64,000 nucleotides of DNA from Primulina eburnea (lineage: Eukaryota > Streptophyta > Magnoliopsida > Lamiales > Gesneriaceae), in contig NC_133101.1 in the NCBI RefSeq assembly GCF_022965805.1, positions 3,658,001-3,722,000 on the forward strand. The letters run 5' to 3'. A model generated the notes under the pieces. The model was not told where the DNA came from, searched no databases, and was given only the letters and a program-made list of their open reading frames with translations. Below are positions 1-13,320 of this stretch, piece after piece (the stretch's first letter is position 1; each line of letters starts with the position of its first letter). A program made the translations under genes and the position numbers.

Positions 1-84
1 CAGTTATCAAAATACCAAACCACCCATCCACAAACAATTATTATTAAACAGAGGATATTGACAAAAAAGATGGAAAAAACTCAC

Positions 85-3000
85 CAAGAACACTTCCATG
101 AAGTGAACCAAACCGGATAAGCCTCAGTCCTCCAGCATTCGTTGCAATATTCCCTCCAATTTGGCAGCTTCCTTTGGCACCTAAATCCAGTGGCATAATA
201 AATCTGAAACAAAAGCATAAATTATAGGAAATTAGGAATTGCAATCGAGCGTAAAAAAACTCATATGTATGAGTTTAACGTTTTCAAAGAAATTAGGAAG
301 AATGATATATGCTTCGGTCATTCTCTATTTCTCTAGTAAGAACAGGCCCACAAGATGCTACATTACTTCTAAGCCACTTCCAGCCCAAGAATATTGAAAT
401 TCACCACATAATTATATTTTGCCGTATTATGCTTAAAAATATTAACCAGTGCTCCTTGCTGCTCAATACTGAAAAGACAACACTATCCACTGGAGATTGG
501 TCCTTTGTGCTATTCATCATATATTAGTAATTGAACTATGAATCAGTATTATATGTTGCTCATCTACTTTGAAAGTAATTACTATTTACTATACACCGTG
601 TACTGCAACTTGGTATTGCTCATCTTCAACGTTGCTGCAACTTCGTATTGCTCATCCTGTACGTTGAGATGCATATGAGAGTAAAAGAATTGTGACACGA
701 AACATTGGAGAAAGGAGAACCGAAAATAGGAGTTAAGAAGATGCAAGGTGGTCAAGTGTCCCAACTATCCTACCAAAAAAACAAGAATTTTTAAAAGACA
801 AATTTGACGTGTCAACTATGGATCATTGATTGGACAATACAACCACAGGACCAACATGTAGATATGGTTAATCAACTGCAATCAACGTTTTCTACTCTTT
901 TCCCTGGAGGTAACAATGGCCCACAACAAATACAAAGGCAAATTTGCTGCATCTCCGAGCATTTTCCCAACTATATTGTAAACATGTTTAGCCTTTATGA
1001 TAGGAAGTCCTCCTCGGAGACTATATATTAAAGTTTCTGTCACTCCACAGATCTGAGCAGCAGTGAACTTCAGATCTGGCTTAAGCTATGTTCAAGACAA
1101 TCCGGACACTGCAACATTGCATGGTAAAAACACCACTTCAATTTTGAATTAGAACATCACTATCAAATGATGATTTCAAACCTGTTACTGGGTTACCAAC
1201 ACAGTTTCTTTCATATTTTTTGGAAATACTAAATGAAGGCTAGATGGTTAGCGCAACACATAAATCTAAAAAACACGAACTTTTTTTGGTGGCCACTGCT
1301 GAAACTTAAGGAGGTGGTGCAGCATCTTAAGGATCATCTCTATTTTTTTTCTCTCATCAATACCCTAAAGCTTTGATACCATGTAGAAAAATATATTAGT
1401 ATAAAAACAAGTGTTTATTATCACTTCGAACTTGATACGTAAATGATAAACATGTGTCTTCTATCTTAGATATATGTGTCTTCTATCTTAAATTATCTAA
1501 CTAAATCAAAATATTATATATTCCACATTAGAATGATATAATCCCTCAACACTTATCAAAAAGTGATAGTAAATAGTAATGAGCGGATTTTGATATATTA
1601 TTAGTTAGCGTGTTTTTGATAGGTTGCGAGAATAGTTAGTTCTTCAAAGTCGACTAATCAGTCAAGAAATTAAAAGGTAGATTTAATTAACTTGTAACTA
1701 TTGTATTAACAAGGCGTCTGAACTCATGGGGGGAGATTACGTTGAAATCTATGGGAGTATGTAGGTTGCAAGTATATTGAGTTTGTTGTTTTATCGGGAG
1801 GCTCATTTTCAGGGAGATTAAATTTATTTTTTTATCAAATATGATGACATTAATGCATAAATATGTCCATTAAGAGTTGGGAGTGTTACATTTTGAGAAG
1901 TAGAACAAAGAACAGAAAAGTACCCTTGATTATCCAGAAAAGATATCAGGTTTTCCAGAATGCATCCAGCTTCACAAACCAGTATACCACTAGTCTTCAG
2001 CATTAATGAAACCGAGTCAAAACTTCATAAGCAATTTACTGAATATAAAAAATGTACTATGAAAGTAACCAAAGTTTCTTTAAATTTTATCATTTCAAGA
2101 AGAAGGGGCACCGATTAAAATTTTCCAAACAAAAAGATGGGGCGATGATGATAGGACTGACTACGCACAAAGGATAAAGCAATCCTCGGGATCATTAAAT
2201 TTATAAAAATTAGGAGCTTTGTTGTCAAATGCACTAAAAGTGCTAAGCATAAATGCCTACTCATCTAGGAATGTGATAGGCACAACAATGTATTAACCAA
2301 AAACTCGATGGTTCTTTTATTTTCGAAAGGAATAATCTCTTAGCCGTGGCAACCATTACCTTGTCAAATGAAAGGATATTATTCATGAAACCGACATTGA
2401 CAATCACCTGAGCATAAATAGGATACACAATTAAATAAAGTCATTACAGCATAGAAATAATTCTAACAACAAAAATGCTAACAATAAAACTTCACACCAA
2501 CACACATTAGCCAAAGATAGCAGATTTTGTACCCAACATGTCACTTTGGAATGTTGTACAGACTACAGTTTAAAAAGCTTGACTCAACTATTGTCTCAAA
2601 GCAATAATTGCCCTGCTAAAAACATTTATCTTTGGACTGTTGTACGGTTTAAAAAATTGGGGATGGGGTCACGTATCCGATTCGCGTGATTGCATGGAGT
2701 GCAATTATTGGAAATAGATTTTTGGAAGCAATAATTACCCTTAGTAGGAGAACGATCAAAACATGGTGTTTGATCATGTATGTTTAAAATATTGGAATTG
2801 CGTTGTTACAACTAGCTATTACTTTTGCAAAAGTGACAAGAGTTCGATCCTACACTCTGAATAAAATTATGGATGAGATATTGACTTCTATTCTGATCTT
2901 GTTTTTGGTTGGTTTCTTCGATGTTTCTTTTCACAAATTGAATTTCCAACCATTTTTGCTGAGTCATGTTAGCTTCTAATTTTGCAAACATTAGTTTGAT

Positions 3001-4876
3001 CAATTTATCTACTACTAATATGTCTAATCCTCGCTACATGTCAATATCTTCCCCCTAACATTCATCATCCCTTGGGCTGATAATCTTAATAATAAGCAAT
3101 TGGTTTGATTTCTTTGAGAGTGACTAAAGCTTCGACCTATAAAAGAAAGATAACAGTCCACTCGAATGGTCTTTTATCAAAAGGAGAAAAAGTAATATGC
3201 TAATACCTCATCAAAAACAGGTACACTTCCTCCCACTAGACCTGTATTTCCTCCTTGTGGTACAACAGCCAAGCATCTGGAATTACAGTATTTAAGAATC
3301 TGAGAAACCTATACAGAGGAAGATGGACAACAATCACTGGAAGAGGAGAACATCCTCAAGAAAGTAAACCAATTTCGCAAACTACATAGATATTCAGTAA
3401 ATTCACAAGAAATAAATAAGTAGAAAAAAGAAAAATAATTCATCAGAGATATGTATAAGAAAGTGACTCATCAAAGCGCAAGGAATTGCTTATATCACAT
3501 TCAGCATCGGAGGAAAATACTTCATCTTTAATTAAAGAGTTATTCTTCCTCCTTCCTCAACAAGGAATAGAATATCGTCAAACTGTAGTTTGAAACCAAG
3601 AAAAAATGACAAAAAGAGAATTTATTCATAAATTATGACAATATAAGTATATCAACAATCCATAAACCAAAGTACCCACACAGTGGCTCTAGCACCTAAT
3701 TTCCCAGAAAAAACAATTAATCAATAATCCACGCTTCTCTAATACAAATTAAAACTACACACATTTAACTGTGACCTATCATGTGTGCTGTAGTTTCAAC
3801 TAATAACATAATCAGTCTTTGTCATACAATGAAACTTAAATCATGAATTCAAATTACACAGAAATAATAAGCAGATAATCCAGGAGGGTGAAGCAAAACT
3901 CAAAAAATTCAGGCTCAGAACTTTTGAACTGAATATAATAAGGAATATCACTTGATTGAAGAATTGACAACAACCTCCTCCGCGCTTTTAGGTTTGAGCA
4001 TTAGCTTACTTGAGCCTTTGTATTTCCGCATCCAATCTGTGTTTGCCTCATCCAACTTCTCCTCTTCCTGAACCACACCTCTATCCCCTACTATCTTCTT
4101 GAAATAATTTATATCGTCACTATTAATAACTGAAAAGGACTTGTTTCTTTGAGGTATCGAGACCTTGGAAGAAAACTTGCGATTTTCAATTCTGCAACCA
4201 GTACCATTAGATCTTTGCAAATGTATTGGAACATCATTAACAGAAACTCCGAAGATGCTATGACCCATCAAAAAATACGGTTTGTGATTGCAAGCATCTC
4301 GCTTGAACACGTGATAGGCGCTGGTCCAAGTCAAATTACTAACAAGACCTGCAATCAATCAAGGCGTAATCGGCCTAACAAAAATGAATCAGAAATACCT
4401 TTTTTTCAAAAACCATGCTAATGATAGCATACTCTGGTTTTGTATGTTTCTACACAGGGCAGTAGGAAACCATCTGAACTGCTGATCACCTTAGGCAACC
4501 CCACAGGTTATAAATCTAGGCAAACCCTTTTAACTATGTCACAATTCTAGAAATAAATTTGAGCACAAACACAACGCAGACGCAAGAAAACCAACTATAA
4601 CTTACTGTGGATGGGTGGAAAAACAGTGAATCGACCCGACATGTTTAAAGCTATTATATCACAATAATGTAAAAAAAAAATCTAATTTTATTGATGAAAC
4701 CATTGTCGCCCTAGGCAATCATGCAAGAAATACGAGTAACAATGAGATGAGAATTTGGCACTTGAGTAGGATGAATGAATCGAATAGAAGAATTTACGGT
4801 TCGTTCGACGATCAAACAAGTTGGCTGAAGAGTGCCTGAGAAAACGGTAACTCGATCTCCACTTCTCCATTGCCAA
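85..4876 (-). CDS. D2HGDH: D-2-hydroxyglutarate dehydrogenase, mitochondrial (5' part; 3' part off the left edge)
   Basis: FAD-dependent flavoenzyme that oxidises D-2-hydroxyglutarate to 2-oxoglutarate in mitochondria; in plants it is linked to lysine breakdown and passes electrons to ETF. Six exons can be joined in phase: 4876-4798, 4348-3975, 3308-3207, 2407-2360, 1994-1924 and 203-85, giving about 264 codons. The N-terminus ([15 protein letters not shown]) is basic and Ser/Arg-rich, like a mitochondrial presequence. The FAD-binding (PCMH) core is clear: [20 protein letters not shown] in exon 3, [12 protein letters not shown] in exon 5 and [18 protein letters not shown] in exon 6. Exons 1 and 2 meet inside an Arg codon (C|GT) and sum to 453 nt, which supports the upstream start. 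The alternative in-exon ATG at 4358 lies upstream of the splice acceptor and is less likely. A 1.7 kb intron separates exons 5 and 6. The FAD-oxidase C-terminal domain would lie beyond position 1. The assignment rests on family sequence known from memory. Confidence 0.9.
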
Positions 4877-5758
4877 AAATTCCTCACTGGCTCAGTGGTC
4901 GGGGACGGGAGTTGGCGATTTAATAAGCAATATCCCGGTGATTCAGTCAGTACACCATAATCATTGTCGGAGATTACCAACATTTTATATTTGTAATTAT
5001 TTTGTTAATATTTGTAACATTATTGGGTATTACCTGTTAATCATGAAAATGATTATGTAATTATAAAAAAATATTTATGATTTTTTTAGATAAGTTTGTA
5101 AATTTCTGAATTTTGTATAATAATTTAGCAATTATATTAAATATATATGTTTGTAATTTATTTATAGGACGATGGTAGTATTGGTCTTGTTTTAGTTAGA
5201 AATTTGATTATTGTACTCAAAATAATTAATCACGTTCTTAACTCATATTGATGTCAATATTTAGATTGTACATTTATCGATGAATCGAATCCAGTCAAAG
5301 CTCGTCTCAAATATTTTTTAAGAGTCGAAAAACTCGAAATATATAGATAATATTTTTTCAAAAAACTCTTATTTAAATCTATGATTCGTCGATATCATAA
5401 ATTAATACTTCTATTAAAGTACAAGCGTAACAAAGTCAATTTAGTTAATATAATAAATATTATTTAATCACAAAAATTCACGTGAGATGGTCTCATGGGT
5501 CTATTTTTTTAAACGGATATTCTATATGGATTATCCATGAAAAAATAATATTTTTTATGTCAAGTATATTAATTTTTATGGTAAATATTAACAGTTATTT
5601 TTATTATAATATAAATATGTAATTTATTTAATTTAAAGAATATGATGCAACATCCAGGCGGAGTGGATTCATTCAAGAACACAGCCGCGGCGCCCGTTTC
5701 CTATTCGGGCTAAAGCCTAATCCAATCAAGCAACCTTTCAAGATTTCTCCTTTCATTC
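4877..5758. promoter_or_regulatory. Shared upstream region of two divergent genes
   Basis: About 880 bp separate the D2HGDH start (4876, minus) from the methylthiotransferase start (5759, plus), so both promoters must lie here or overlap the 5' leaders. Most of it is AT-rich with no coding sign. A GC-rich patch at 5685-5715 just before the plus-strand ATG is probably 5' leader. A partial MITE-like sequence sits at about 5471-5600. No convincing TATA box can be singled out in such AT-rich DNA. Confidence 0.5.
5471..5600. mobile_element. Partial MITE of the GAGACGGTCTCA-ended family
   Basis: Starts with the family's terminal motif in degenerate form (cgtgagatggtctcatgggtc), followed by the diagnostic internal blocks (gg-ttatccatgaaaaa, then an ATATT-rich core). 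The far terminus is not recognisable, so this looks like an old or truncated copy. Better copies are at 27750, 38696, 38995 and 39792. Confidence 0.5.
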
Positions 5759-8700
5759 ATGGCGTCTTCTTCTTCCCTAACGTCTACTATGTCTTCGGTT
5801 TTGAGTCAACACCACTGTATAAATCTCCAGAAGCGATGCTCAATTATCACCCTCAGGTTTCTCACTTCCTGCCCACGAAGTTGTTCGCCGGTTGTCTCCG
5901 CCGACCGGTTTTCCCGTAGACGCCGGGACCCCTGTGCATTATCTATCAGATTCGCCAGAAGTTTCTGGAAGACTACGATACCCGGAGGGCGCAAGCATTC
6001 AGAAATTTCAAGTCTGCACCATTTTATGCCAAATGCTGCTGCAGCTGTTGTAGACGTTGGCGCTTCCGATACTCAGCTTGAGTAAGTAAGCGCGAATCTA
6101 TTTTTATGTGATTTGGCTTGATTTAGCTTAATATAGACGCAAAAAACAATGAAACCGAATTTTGAAATTAAATTAATTTAGTGGCCGTGTGAAACAAGGA
6201 GTGCTGAAAATGCAAAGAAACGAACAAAATTGTGTTTTTAGCAAACAATGAAAGGCCAAGGTTGCAGCCAGCATTTCCATCTAAGATACACTCGTATTAC
6301 TTATTTTGACGTGTAAGAATTTTGATTCACCTGTACATAATAAAAGTCTATTAGATTTCATAACTAAGATGAAGGTTTTTCGTTTCCCCTGGATTGAATT
6401 AATGGAAAAAGAATTAGGAAAATGGAAAAAGAAGGATGTGGATCAGCTAAATAATGGTTTGAAATCTTATCTATGGTTGGTGAGATTTACAGATTATCAA
6501 TAGAATCTGTGTGCCAATTCTAGTGCTTGTCCCTATTTCTTTTAAAAGTTTCTAAGTGGCCATTTTAATTTGAATATTTACGTTACATCTTACACAAGTT
6601 TGGTGGTGATATGTCATACAGATAATGGCACTTACAACTTTTGGTTTATCTATGTTTCTCTAGCTCTGAAACTGTGTCTGATGTTCTTCAAAGAGATCGC
6701 ATATACCATGAAACTTATGGATGCCAAATGAATGTCAATGATATGGAAATTGTCTTATCCATCATGAAGAATGCTGGATACGGTGAAATTGTGGAAGTCC
6801 CTGAGAGTGCAGAAATAATATTTATAAATACTTGCGCGATCAGGGATAATGCAGAACAAAAGGTGTGGCAGAGACTTAATTACTTTTGGTTTCTTAAAAG
6901 ACAATGGAAGAGTAATGTTGCCACTGGGAGGTCAGAGTCCCTGCGTCCTCCAAAGGTGGTTGTGCTAGGATGTATGGCTGAAAGGTTGAAGGATAAAATA
7001 TTGGATGCAGATAAGATGGTCGATGTTGTCTGCGGGCCTGATGCTTATCGGGACTTGCCACGTCTGTTAGAGGAGGTCGACTCAGGCCAGAAAGGAATAA
7101 ACACTCTTCTTTCGCTAGAAGAAACTTATGCTGATATCAATCCTGTGCGTATATCAAAGAATGCAATAAGTGCATTTGTCTCTATAATGAGGGGTTGCAA
7201 TAATGTGTGCTCATTTTGTATTGTTCCTTTCACCAGAGGCAGAGAGCGATCGCGCCCTGTGGAGTCCATTGTTAGAGAGGTGGCAGAGCTTTGGAAGGAA
7301 GGTGTGAAAGAAGTAACACTTCTTGGGCAAAATGTGAATAGTTATAATGACACATCTGCTGTTGAAGAGGTTGAATCTGGGATCAACTGGAAGTATAGTG
7401 ATGGATTTGCTAGCACATGCAAAGTCAAGACTATGGGTTTGCGCTTCGCTGATCTGCTAGAAAGACTTGCTGTAGAATTTCCAGAGATGCGATTCAGATT
7501 CACTTCCCCCCACCCCAAAGATTTCCCTGATGAGTTGTTGTATGTTATGCGAGACAGATATAATATCTGCAAAAGCATCCATTTACCTGCACAATCTGGG
7601 AGTAGTACTGTATTAGAGAGGATGCGAAGAGGATATACCCAGGAAGCATACATTGATCTGGTAAAAAAGATAAAAACCATAATCCCTGATATTGGGATAA
7701 GCAGTGATTTCATATGTGGTAAGTTTCATCACGATCACATTCATTTTGCTCAATCCCTTTGCTGCTTTGTGGAGGATTTTTTGAATACTAAATAACTATT
7801 GCCCTTGATGGAGTTATCTGATTGTTGTGCACAATTCGGAAATTTTCCGTGAAACTTTATCTTTTATTTATGGTGGATGTGATCATTGATTTTTGTCAGA
7901 CTGAGCTTTGTTATTCCCGCTTCAAGTTTTACTCTATTTAAGAATCTGTACTTGTCTGAGTTACCAGTCTTTGTTCTATATTGTTTAGCACAGTAAGTAT
8001 AGCAGTTTCTGAACATGTCTATTTGCTTTGCAAATTATTCATATATTTGTTTCTAGCCTATTTACTGTCTTTCAACCTACCTGATCCACCTGCTTAGTTA
8101 AAACATGTTCTTATCATTGCTTTTGTCCTTTCCCGCTTGAATATCCTATTGCTTCTACGGTTGCATCTCTCAGATTCTGTAATTATGTGTCATTTCATCT
8201 ATCCTATTTATTTTGCCTCACATTTGAGTTTATTTCATGTTGACTTGTTGATATCCCCTTGAATCGTATCACATGTCTTTGAATTACCATTAGTCTCCCT
8301 AAATAATTGAAGGTTGCTCTATGTTTGGATGTGCAATATGTTCTTGTCATTGCTTTTAGCCTTTCCTGTTTGAATTTCTTCTTGCTGCTACTTCTCTATC
8401 TCTCAAATCCTGTGATTGGAACACCATATGTCATCTATCCATTTTGTTTTGTTTTATGTTTGAGTTTATTTCTTTTTGACTTGTCATTTGAATTACCACA
8501 GGTCACCCTTAAAATTAGAAGGTTGCCTCTGAGTTTGGATGTGTCCAAATGAATCACCACCCTCGTTTATGCTACACATTTTTGTTTGTGGGCTTTTTTT
8601 TTTATTTCAAATTTGTTTTGCTGGCAACATCACTCATTATACAAATTACAATCAAATAGAGTTTGATCCTTTTGTTGGTCGTTGGCCTATAATGTTCTGT

Positions 8701-9568
8701 GAAATTTCCTAATTAAATCCAAGCTATAAAATACTAAATTTTTTTAATCATGTGCTTGTTGCATACCTAGGATAATTCCACTCAAATAAGGTTGCCTTAT
8801 CAGGATGTGATTTGCTGTCCCCTGCTGCCACCCTCTTTCTAAAAATTTAATCCGAGGAAGGCCCGTTTTTCTTGTCGACGTGCATGCTTAAACTGACATA
8901 GTACTTGGAGATATTTAGATCATCCTTGAAATACATGAAGCCATGTTAATTTAGTTTTTACTTTGTTGCAATGCGAAACAAAGTGAGGACTACTCCCTTT
9001 TTGGCGGTTGCCATATCTTCTGAAGAATTTGCTCACTTCTGCTTCTAATGATATTACAGGTTTCTGTGGGGAAACAGAGGAGGATCACCAAGATACTCTA
9101 AGCTTAGTTCGAAGTGTTGTCTATGACATGGCATACATGTTTGCTTACAGCATGAGGGAAAAGACCCATGCCCACAGGAACTATGTTGATGATATTCCAG
9201 ATTCTATTAAGCAGAGGAGGCTAACCGAACTTATTGATGCTTTCCGAGAGAGCACAGGTCAACACTACGACTCTAAGATAGGATCCATCCAACTTGTATT
9301 AGTCGAAGGGACCAACAAGAGAGCGCCTGATACAGAGCTCATTGGCAAAAGCGACAGAGGCCACAGAGTATCGTTTTCTAATATCCCTATACCAGATATG
9401 ATCAAGAATGATGGGAAGCGAAATCCTGAAGTTGGTGACTTTGTGGAAGTTCGCATAACGAAATCTACAAGAGCATCTCTTCACGGAGAGGCGCTTGCGA
9501 TCACTAAATTAAGCTCATTTTATGTCAGCACACATGAAGAATCTGTTGCCTGTGCTGAGAGAACCTGA
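5759..9568 (+). CDS. tRNA methylthiotransferase, MiaB/CDK5RAP1 type (radical SAM)
   Basis: Predicted to add a methylthio group to isopentenyl-adenosine (ms2i6A) at position 37 of organellar tRNAs. Three exons join in phase: 5759-6081, 6664-7718 and 9060-9568, giving 628 aa, close to the plant homologue length as I recall it. Residues 1 to about 105 are Ser/Arg-rich and transit-peptide-like. The UPF0004 domain carries the three [4Fe-4S] cysteines C128 (TYGCQMN), C165 (NTCAIRDNA) and C211 (VLGCMAERL). The radical-SAM CxxxCxxC is C286/C290/C293 ([10 protein letters not shown]). The last exon holds the conserved [12 protein letters not shown] and [11 protein letters not shown] blocks and a C-terminal TRAM domain (about residues 540-610). 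Introns are 582 and 1341 bp; the second contains an old tandem duplication. Mitochondrial versus plastid targeting cannot be decided by eye. All catalytic residues are present. Confidence 0.92.
8104..8550. repeat. Imperfect tandem duplication inside intron 2 of the methylthiotransferase gene
   Basis: Two units of about 220 bp, 8104-8333 and 8336-8550, share the same order of blocks: catgttctt-tcattgctttt, cctttcc-gyttgaat, tctctca-attctgt, gtcatctatcc, tttgagtttattt, tgaattacca and gaaggttgc-ctatgtttggatgtg. The units have diverged and gained small indels, so the event is not recent. It is non-coding. Confidence 0.75.
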
Positions 9569-10796
9569 CTGTGGTCTGTGGTAAGAATTTTTTTCAGTTT
9601 CTTCTATCAAGTGATTCTGTGGGTAACCCTTTTCTTCAAAGTTATGTGGTCATTCATTCTTTGCATAATCATTATGTATATATTAAGGGCAGTCTGAATT
9701 CACAAGGCATAGATCAAAAATTACTTTAATAAACTCAAATTTTTTTAAAAAAAATTGAAAATCAAAATATTTTTAGTATTTGGTTATGTTATTAAAAGGG
9801 AAAAAATCAGAAAAATCTTGAACAAAATCCTGTAAGCCGCCGCAATGTTTAATTTTCTTTTGGGATTCTTTGGGGAAAGATTTTGGGAAAATATTTGGTG
9901 TAACGATTTGGGGAATATTTTGTTCTGTAACGTGGATACGACATTTTCAGGAAACATTGTTTTTGCACAAAAGCCAAACTCCTTTTCTATCCATCTATTT
10001 TAAATTTTACAATTAAATTAACATTTTTTTAAAATATTCACCACTATTTCATTAATGACAAATAGTTTTTTCCTCGAAAATTTCTCGAATTTACATGTAC
10101 AGATGTATCCAATTTGTATTTAATTAATTTTTATAATATATTTAAATACTTTTTATAGTCTATTAATAATCTATTTATATATTACTTTACACAAAAATAA
10201 ATTATGTGCACAATTCAACTAAAATTAAATTATGTATCAATGTCATGTATTAAATTAAATTCAGTTTTTTAAGAAAATTTATTATATTATTTTTAAATAT
10301 TATTAATTTTATTTAAAAATGAAAAACAACAATCAGGTTATCCTCTAAACTAAAGTTCGAAAAAAATACACTTTAAATATTCTTATTATTTTATTTATAA
10401 CAATTATATTATTCCATAATCTATTAACTTATATTTTTTTTTAATTCAATATAAGAACATCTTACGATTCAATAGGAAAATAATTTTATTCAAGGGTATT
10501 TATGAAAATTTCTACTAAAACATAAAATTAATTCTTCCAATAAACATCACACCAATCACAATATATACAATCACACTATTTTAATCACTTACACTAAACA
10601 AAATATATATTTTTACATTCCATTAATTATCTCTATATTTCATTTCTATCACACAATAATATATCATCGATTATCTTATCATGCTAACAACTTATCTATG
10701 TCATGCTAAGATGATACTTTAATTTTTTTTTTAAACGAGGATCAATCTTAGGTTATTTTCGAAGATTCAAACCTTGCATTTTGCTTTCCACTGTCT

Positions 10797-10852
<56 letters not shown>

Positions 10853-12253
10853 TCCTCTTGATCATTCCTACCCAAATTAAACCTTCAAACATATGTCGAA
10901 TGAATAGTTAACTTTTAACGTCTGACGTTATATACAGTTCTATTTATACATATATCATGCATTCAATAAGGAAATAAACTAGTATATATGCAGTATGGAT
11001 ATAGACTTTCCTATTATGCTAAGTTTCTCATGCCAAAAGCACCATCATGCTTTAGGCTCTAATCAATTATAAATTAGTTCTAGTGGTACCATCATATTTT
11101 TTGCATTCTATATTGTTTCGATCCCAGTAGTGTTACTCCTTTGATATTGTGTGTAGATTCAAGTACTGACTATTGGGACAAGACAGAGTTGTGACTGGTC
11201 CGTCTGGTCGACACACTATATTAGACTGGTGGAGAATTAGTCACTATGGCAGTGTACCCGAGCCTTGTCTTGCTCGAGCCGATATTGTGTTGCATTTATC
11301 CATTGTACAGCTTTTATTATGATTACTCTTGCATTTGAATATACCGTAATCATACATTACATCCATATATCATTCGATACAATACATGTTTTTATTTCGA
11401 TTTTGATCATACTCGGCTATTGTTCACCCCTTGGAGACGGTTATTGTTTTGTGCAGATGATAATCAAGAGAAGGATGCCACTAACAGTGATCATGGAGAA
11501 CAAGGCAAGGAGACTAGTAATAGCATCTTTTCATATGATTGTTCGGGTCTTGAGGATGGAAATGATCCCAATATATATGGACCCGTACATTTGGGTCCCA
11601 ACGATGAATCCAGTGCGTTGTTATGTAGTAAGCATTGGAGCACCTTTTTGCAAATGTCAGATTTTGTAGAAAAAAAAAAAAGAAATCAAACTTGATAGAT
11701 TCATGTGTTAATATTATGAATGAAAAATTCTCGCCGTATTTTTTAAAATCATTAATTAATTATTACATAATAATTAATAGCCAAAAATTAAAGATTGGAT
11801 TATATGTTGTTGAAGGAAATAAGAACACATCCCCAAACTAATTAGTGGCATGGCTCGACCGAGCTTTGCCTAATGACTTAATAGTTGTGACTGAATCAAT
11901 ATGATTTAAAATTTGGCTAAATGGTGGATTTTAATTTATTTAACCAACACATGGCTCAATGAATCCTTGGCATTTATACTATGATTTGGTCACAACAATA
12001 TGATAACTAATAAAAATATGAATATGTATCAAGACGTATGGTTCAAAGCATGAAAAACAACTTAGTGATTCAGATTTAGGCTCGAAACCATCAAATTAAA
12101 GCAAAAACAAAATAAATTCTAGTGTTTGTTTTAAGTTTACGAATGATTATGAGTAAATCTAGTGCAATCCTCTATCAAAACATCGACTCAAATCTCTCAC
12201 TACTTGTTAAAATGTTGAAAAGTATGTTGTGATCGAGTGACATAAAACTTATA
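9569..12253. other. AT-rich intergenic region with an unassigned exon-like ORF
   Basis: Follows the methylthiotransferase stop; the first few hundred bases are probably its 3' UTR. From about 9700 to 10800 the DNA is extremely AT-rich with long runs and no coding sign. A 49-bp TA microsatellite lies at 10801-10849. The stretch 11100-11400 has a less AT-biased composition that recalls LTR DNA, but I could find no termini. An open frame at 11420-11690 looks exon-like (see findings) but matches nothing I know. The rest up to 12253 holds nothing recognisable. Confidence 0.4.
10801..10849. repeat. (AT)n microsatellite
   Basis: Uninterrupted AT dinucleotide run of 49 bases. Confidence 0.95.
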
Positions 12254-12944
12254 GGCATAGTTTGGTACACATGATAAGATAAACATGTGATATATAATAT
12301 AAGGATAAATAAGATGTAGGATATTATATTTAATGTTTGGTATGATTTTAATAAGAGTGATTAAATTTATATATTAGATTGTAATGACAAAATTAACCTT
12401 ATCATATAAATTTTATAATTTCAAAGTTGTTGCTTTAGTTCATATTTTTTATCTGTTCATGTGCCGATAGTACTTGCATGATTTATTTAATTTTACCTAA
12501 TTTTATATATTATATAATATGATAATTGAGCCCTTGATTTTGTGAGTCAAGTCAAATATCAATTTTTAAGATTAATCGAGTGATACTAATAATTTTATTG
12601 AGATTTATAAAAATTATTTATATAATTATCTCGAATTCATTTATATAATTATCATATTATATAATATATAAAAATAAATAAAATATCTATTTGATTTTAA
12701 TTTCTACCTACTAGCATAGATTTATAAAAAATCATTTATAAAATTAAGAATAATTAAGTCATTTGTAGTGCATTTTATCATTAAATTAAAATTATCACAC
12801 CTTCTATTAGGGATATTTTATCCTTCTAAAAAATTATTTATCAAGGGCCATGACATTATCATGAGCTTTTTAAAAATGTACCAAACATGGGATAAGGAAG
12901 ATTATTTATCAATCCCTTTCTTATCCCATGTACCAAACAATGCC
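12254..12944. mobile_element. Tourist-like (PIF/Harbinger-type) non-autonomous DNA transposon, copy 1
   Basis: A 691-bp element with terminal inverted repeats: ggcatagtttggtacacatg at the left and catgtaccaaacaatgcc at the right. Both ends are flanked by ATA, a possible 3-bp target duplication. The GG...GTTTGG terminus and 3-bp duplication fit the PIF/Harbinger (Tourist) superfamily. The interior is AT-rich and non-coding; the short frame at 12768-13019 that crosses its right end is not a gene. A second copy with nearly the same length and internal order lies at 31447-32145. Confidence 0.75.
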
Positions 12945-13320
12945 ATAGAGTTTGATATGTGCTATGAATTTGATTTACATGACATTTATGTAGAGCATTT
13001 GATAAATGTCGATGCATGAGAAAATCCCTTCTGTATTTCCCTTGTTAAACGACAATTTCTAATCTGCATCTTCAATAATTCATGAAATGCATCCGAGACA
13101 GATGGTATTGTAAATCCATGTTTAATAATCATTTTCAAATCAGAATTTTCCATTTAAATGAAATTCAACCATCCAAGCACAGCCGAAAAAAACTTAAATA
13201 AAAAGATGGAAATTTCAAAAGCCATATATTTGAAGATTTTTCAAACAAGCAGAGTGACTACTACTAGGAGTTTCAAATCCTCTTCCCAGCTTAAAATGTG
13301 TAGGAAATTATAGAGATGTA
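12945..13320. other. Short intergenic gap and 3' UTR of the next gene
   Basis: Between the Tourist-like element and the stop codon of the minus-strand gene at 13321. It presumably includes that gene's 3' UTR. No other feature seen. Confidence 0.4.

Noticed and set aside
3948..4358. D2HGDH starting at the ATG at 4358 in a single exon
   Set aside because: That ATG overlaps a clear splice acceptor (ATTGCAG|GTCTT); joining to 4876-4798 keeps phase and gives a better presequence.
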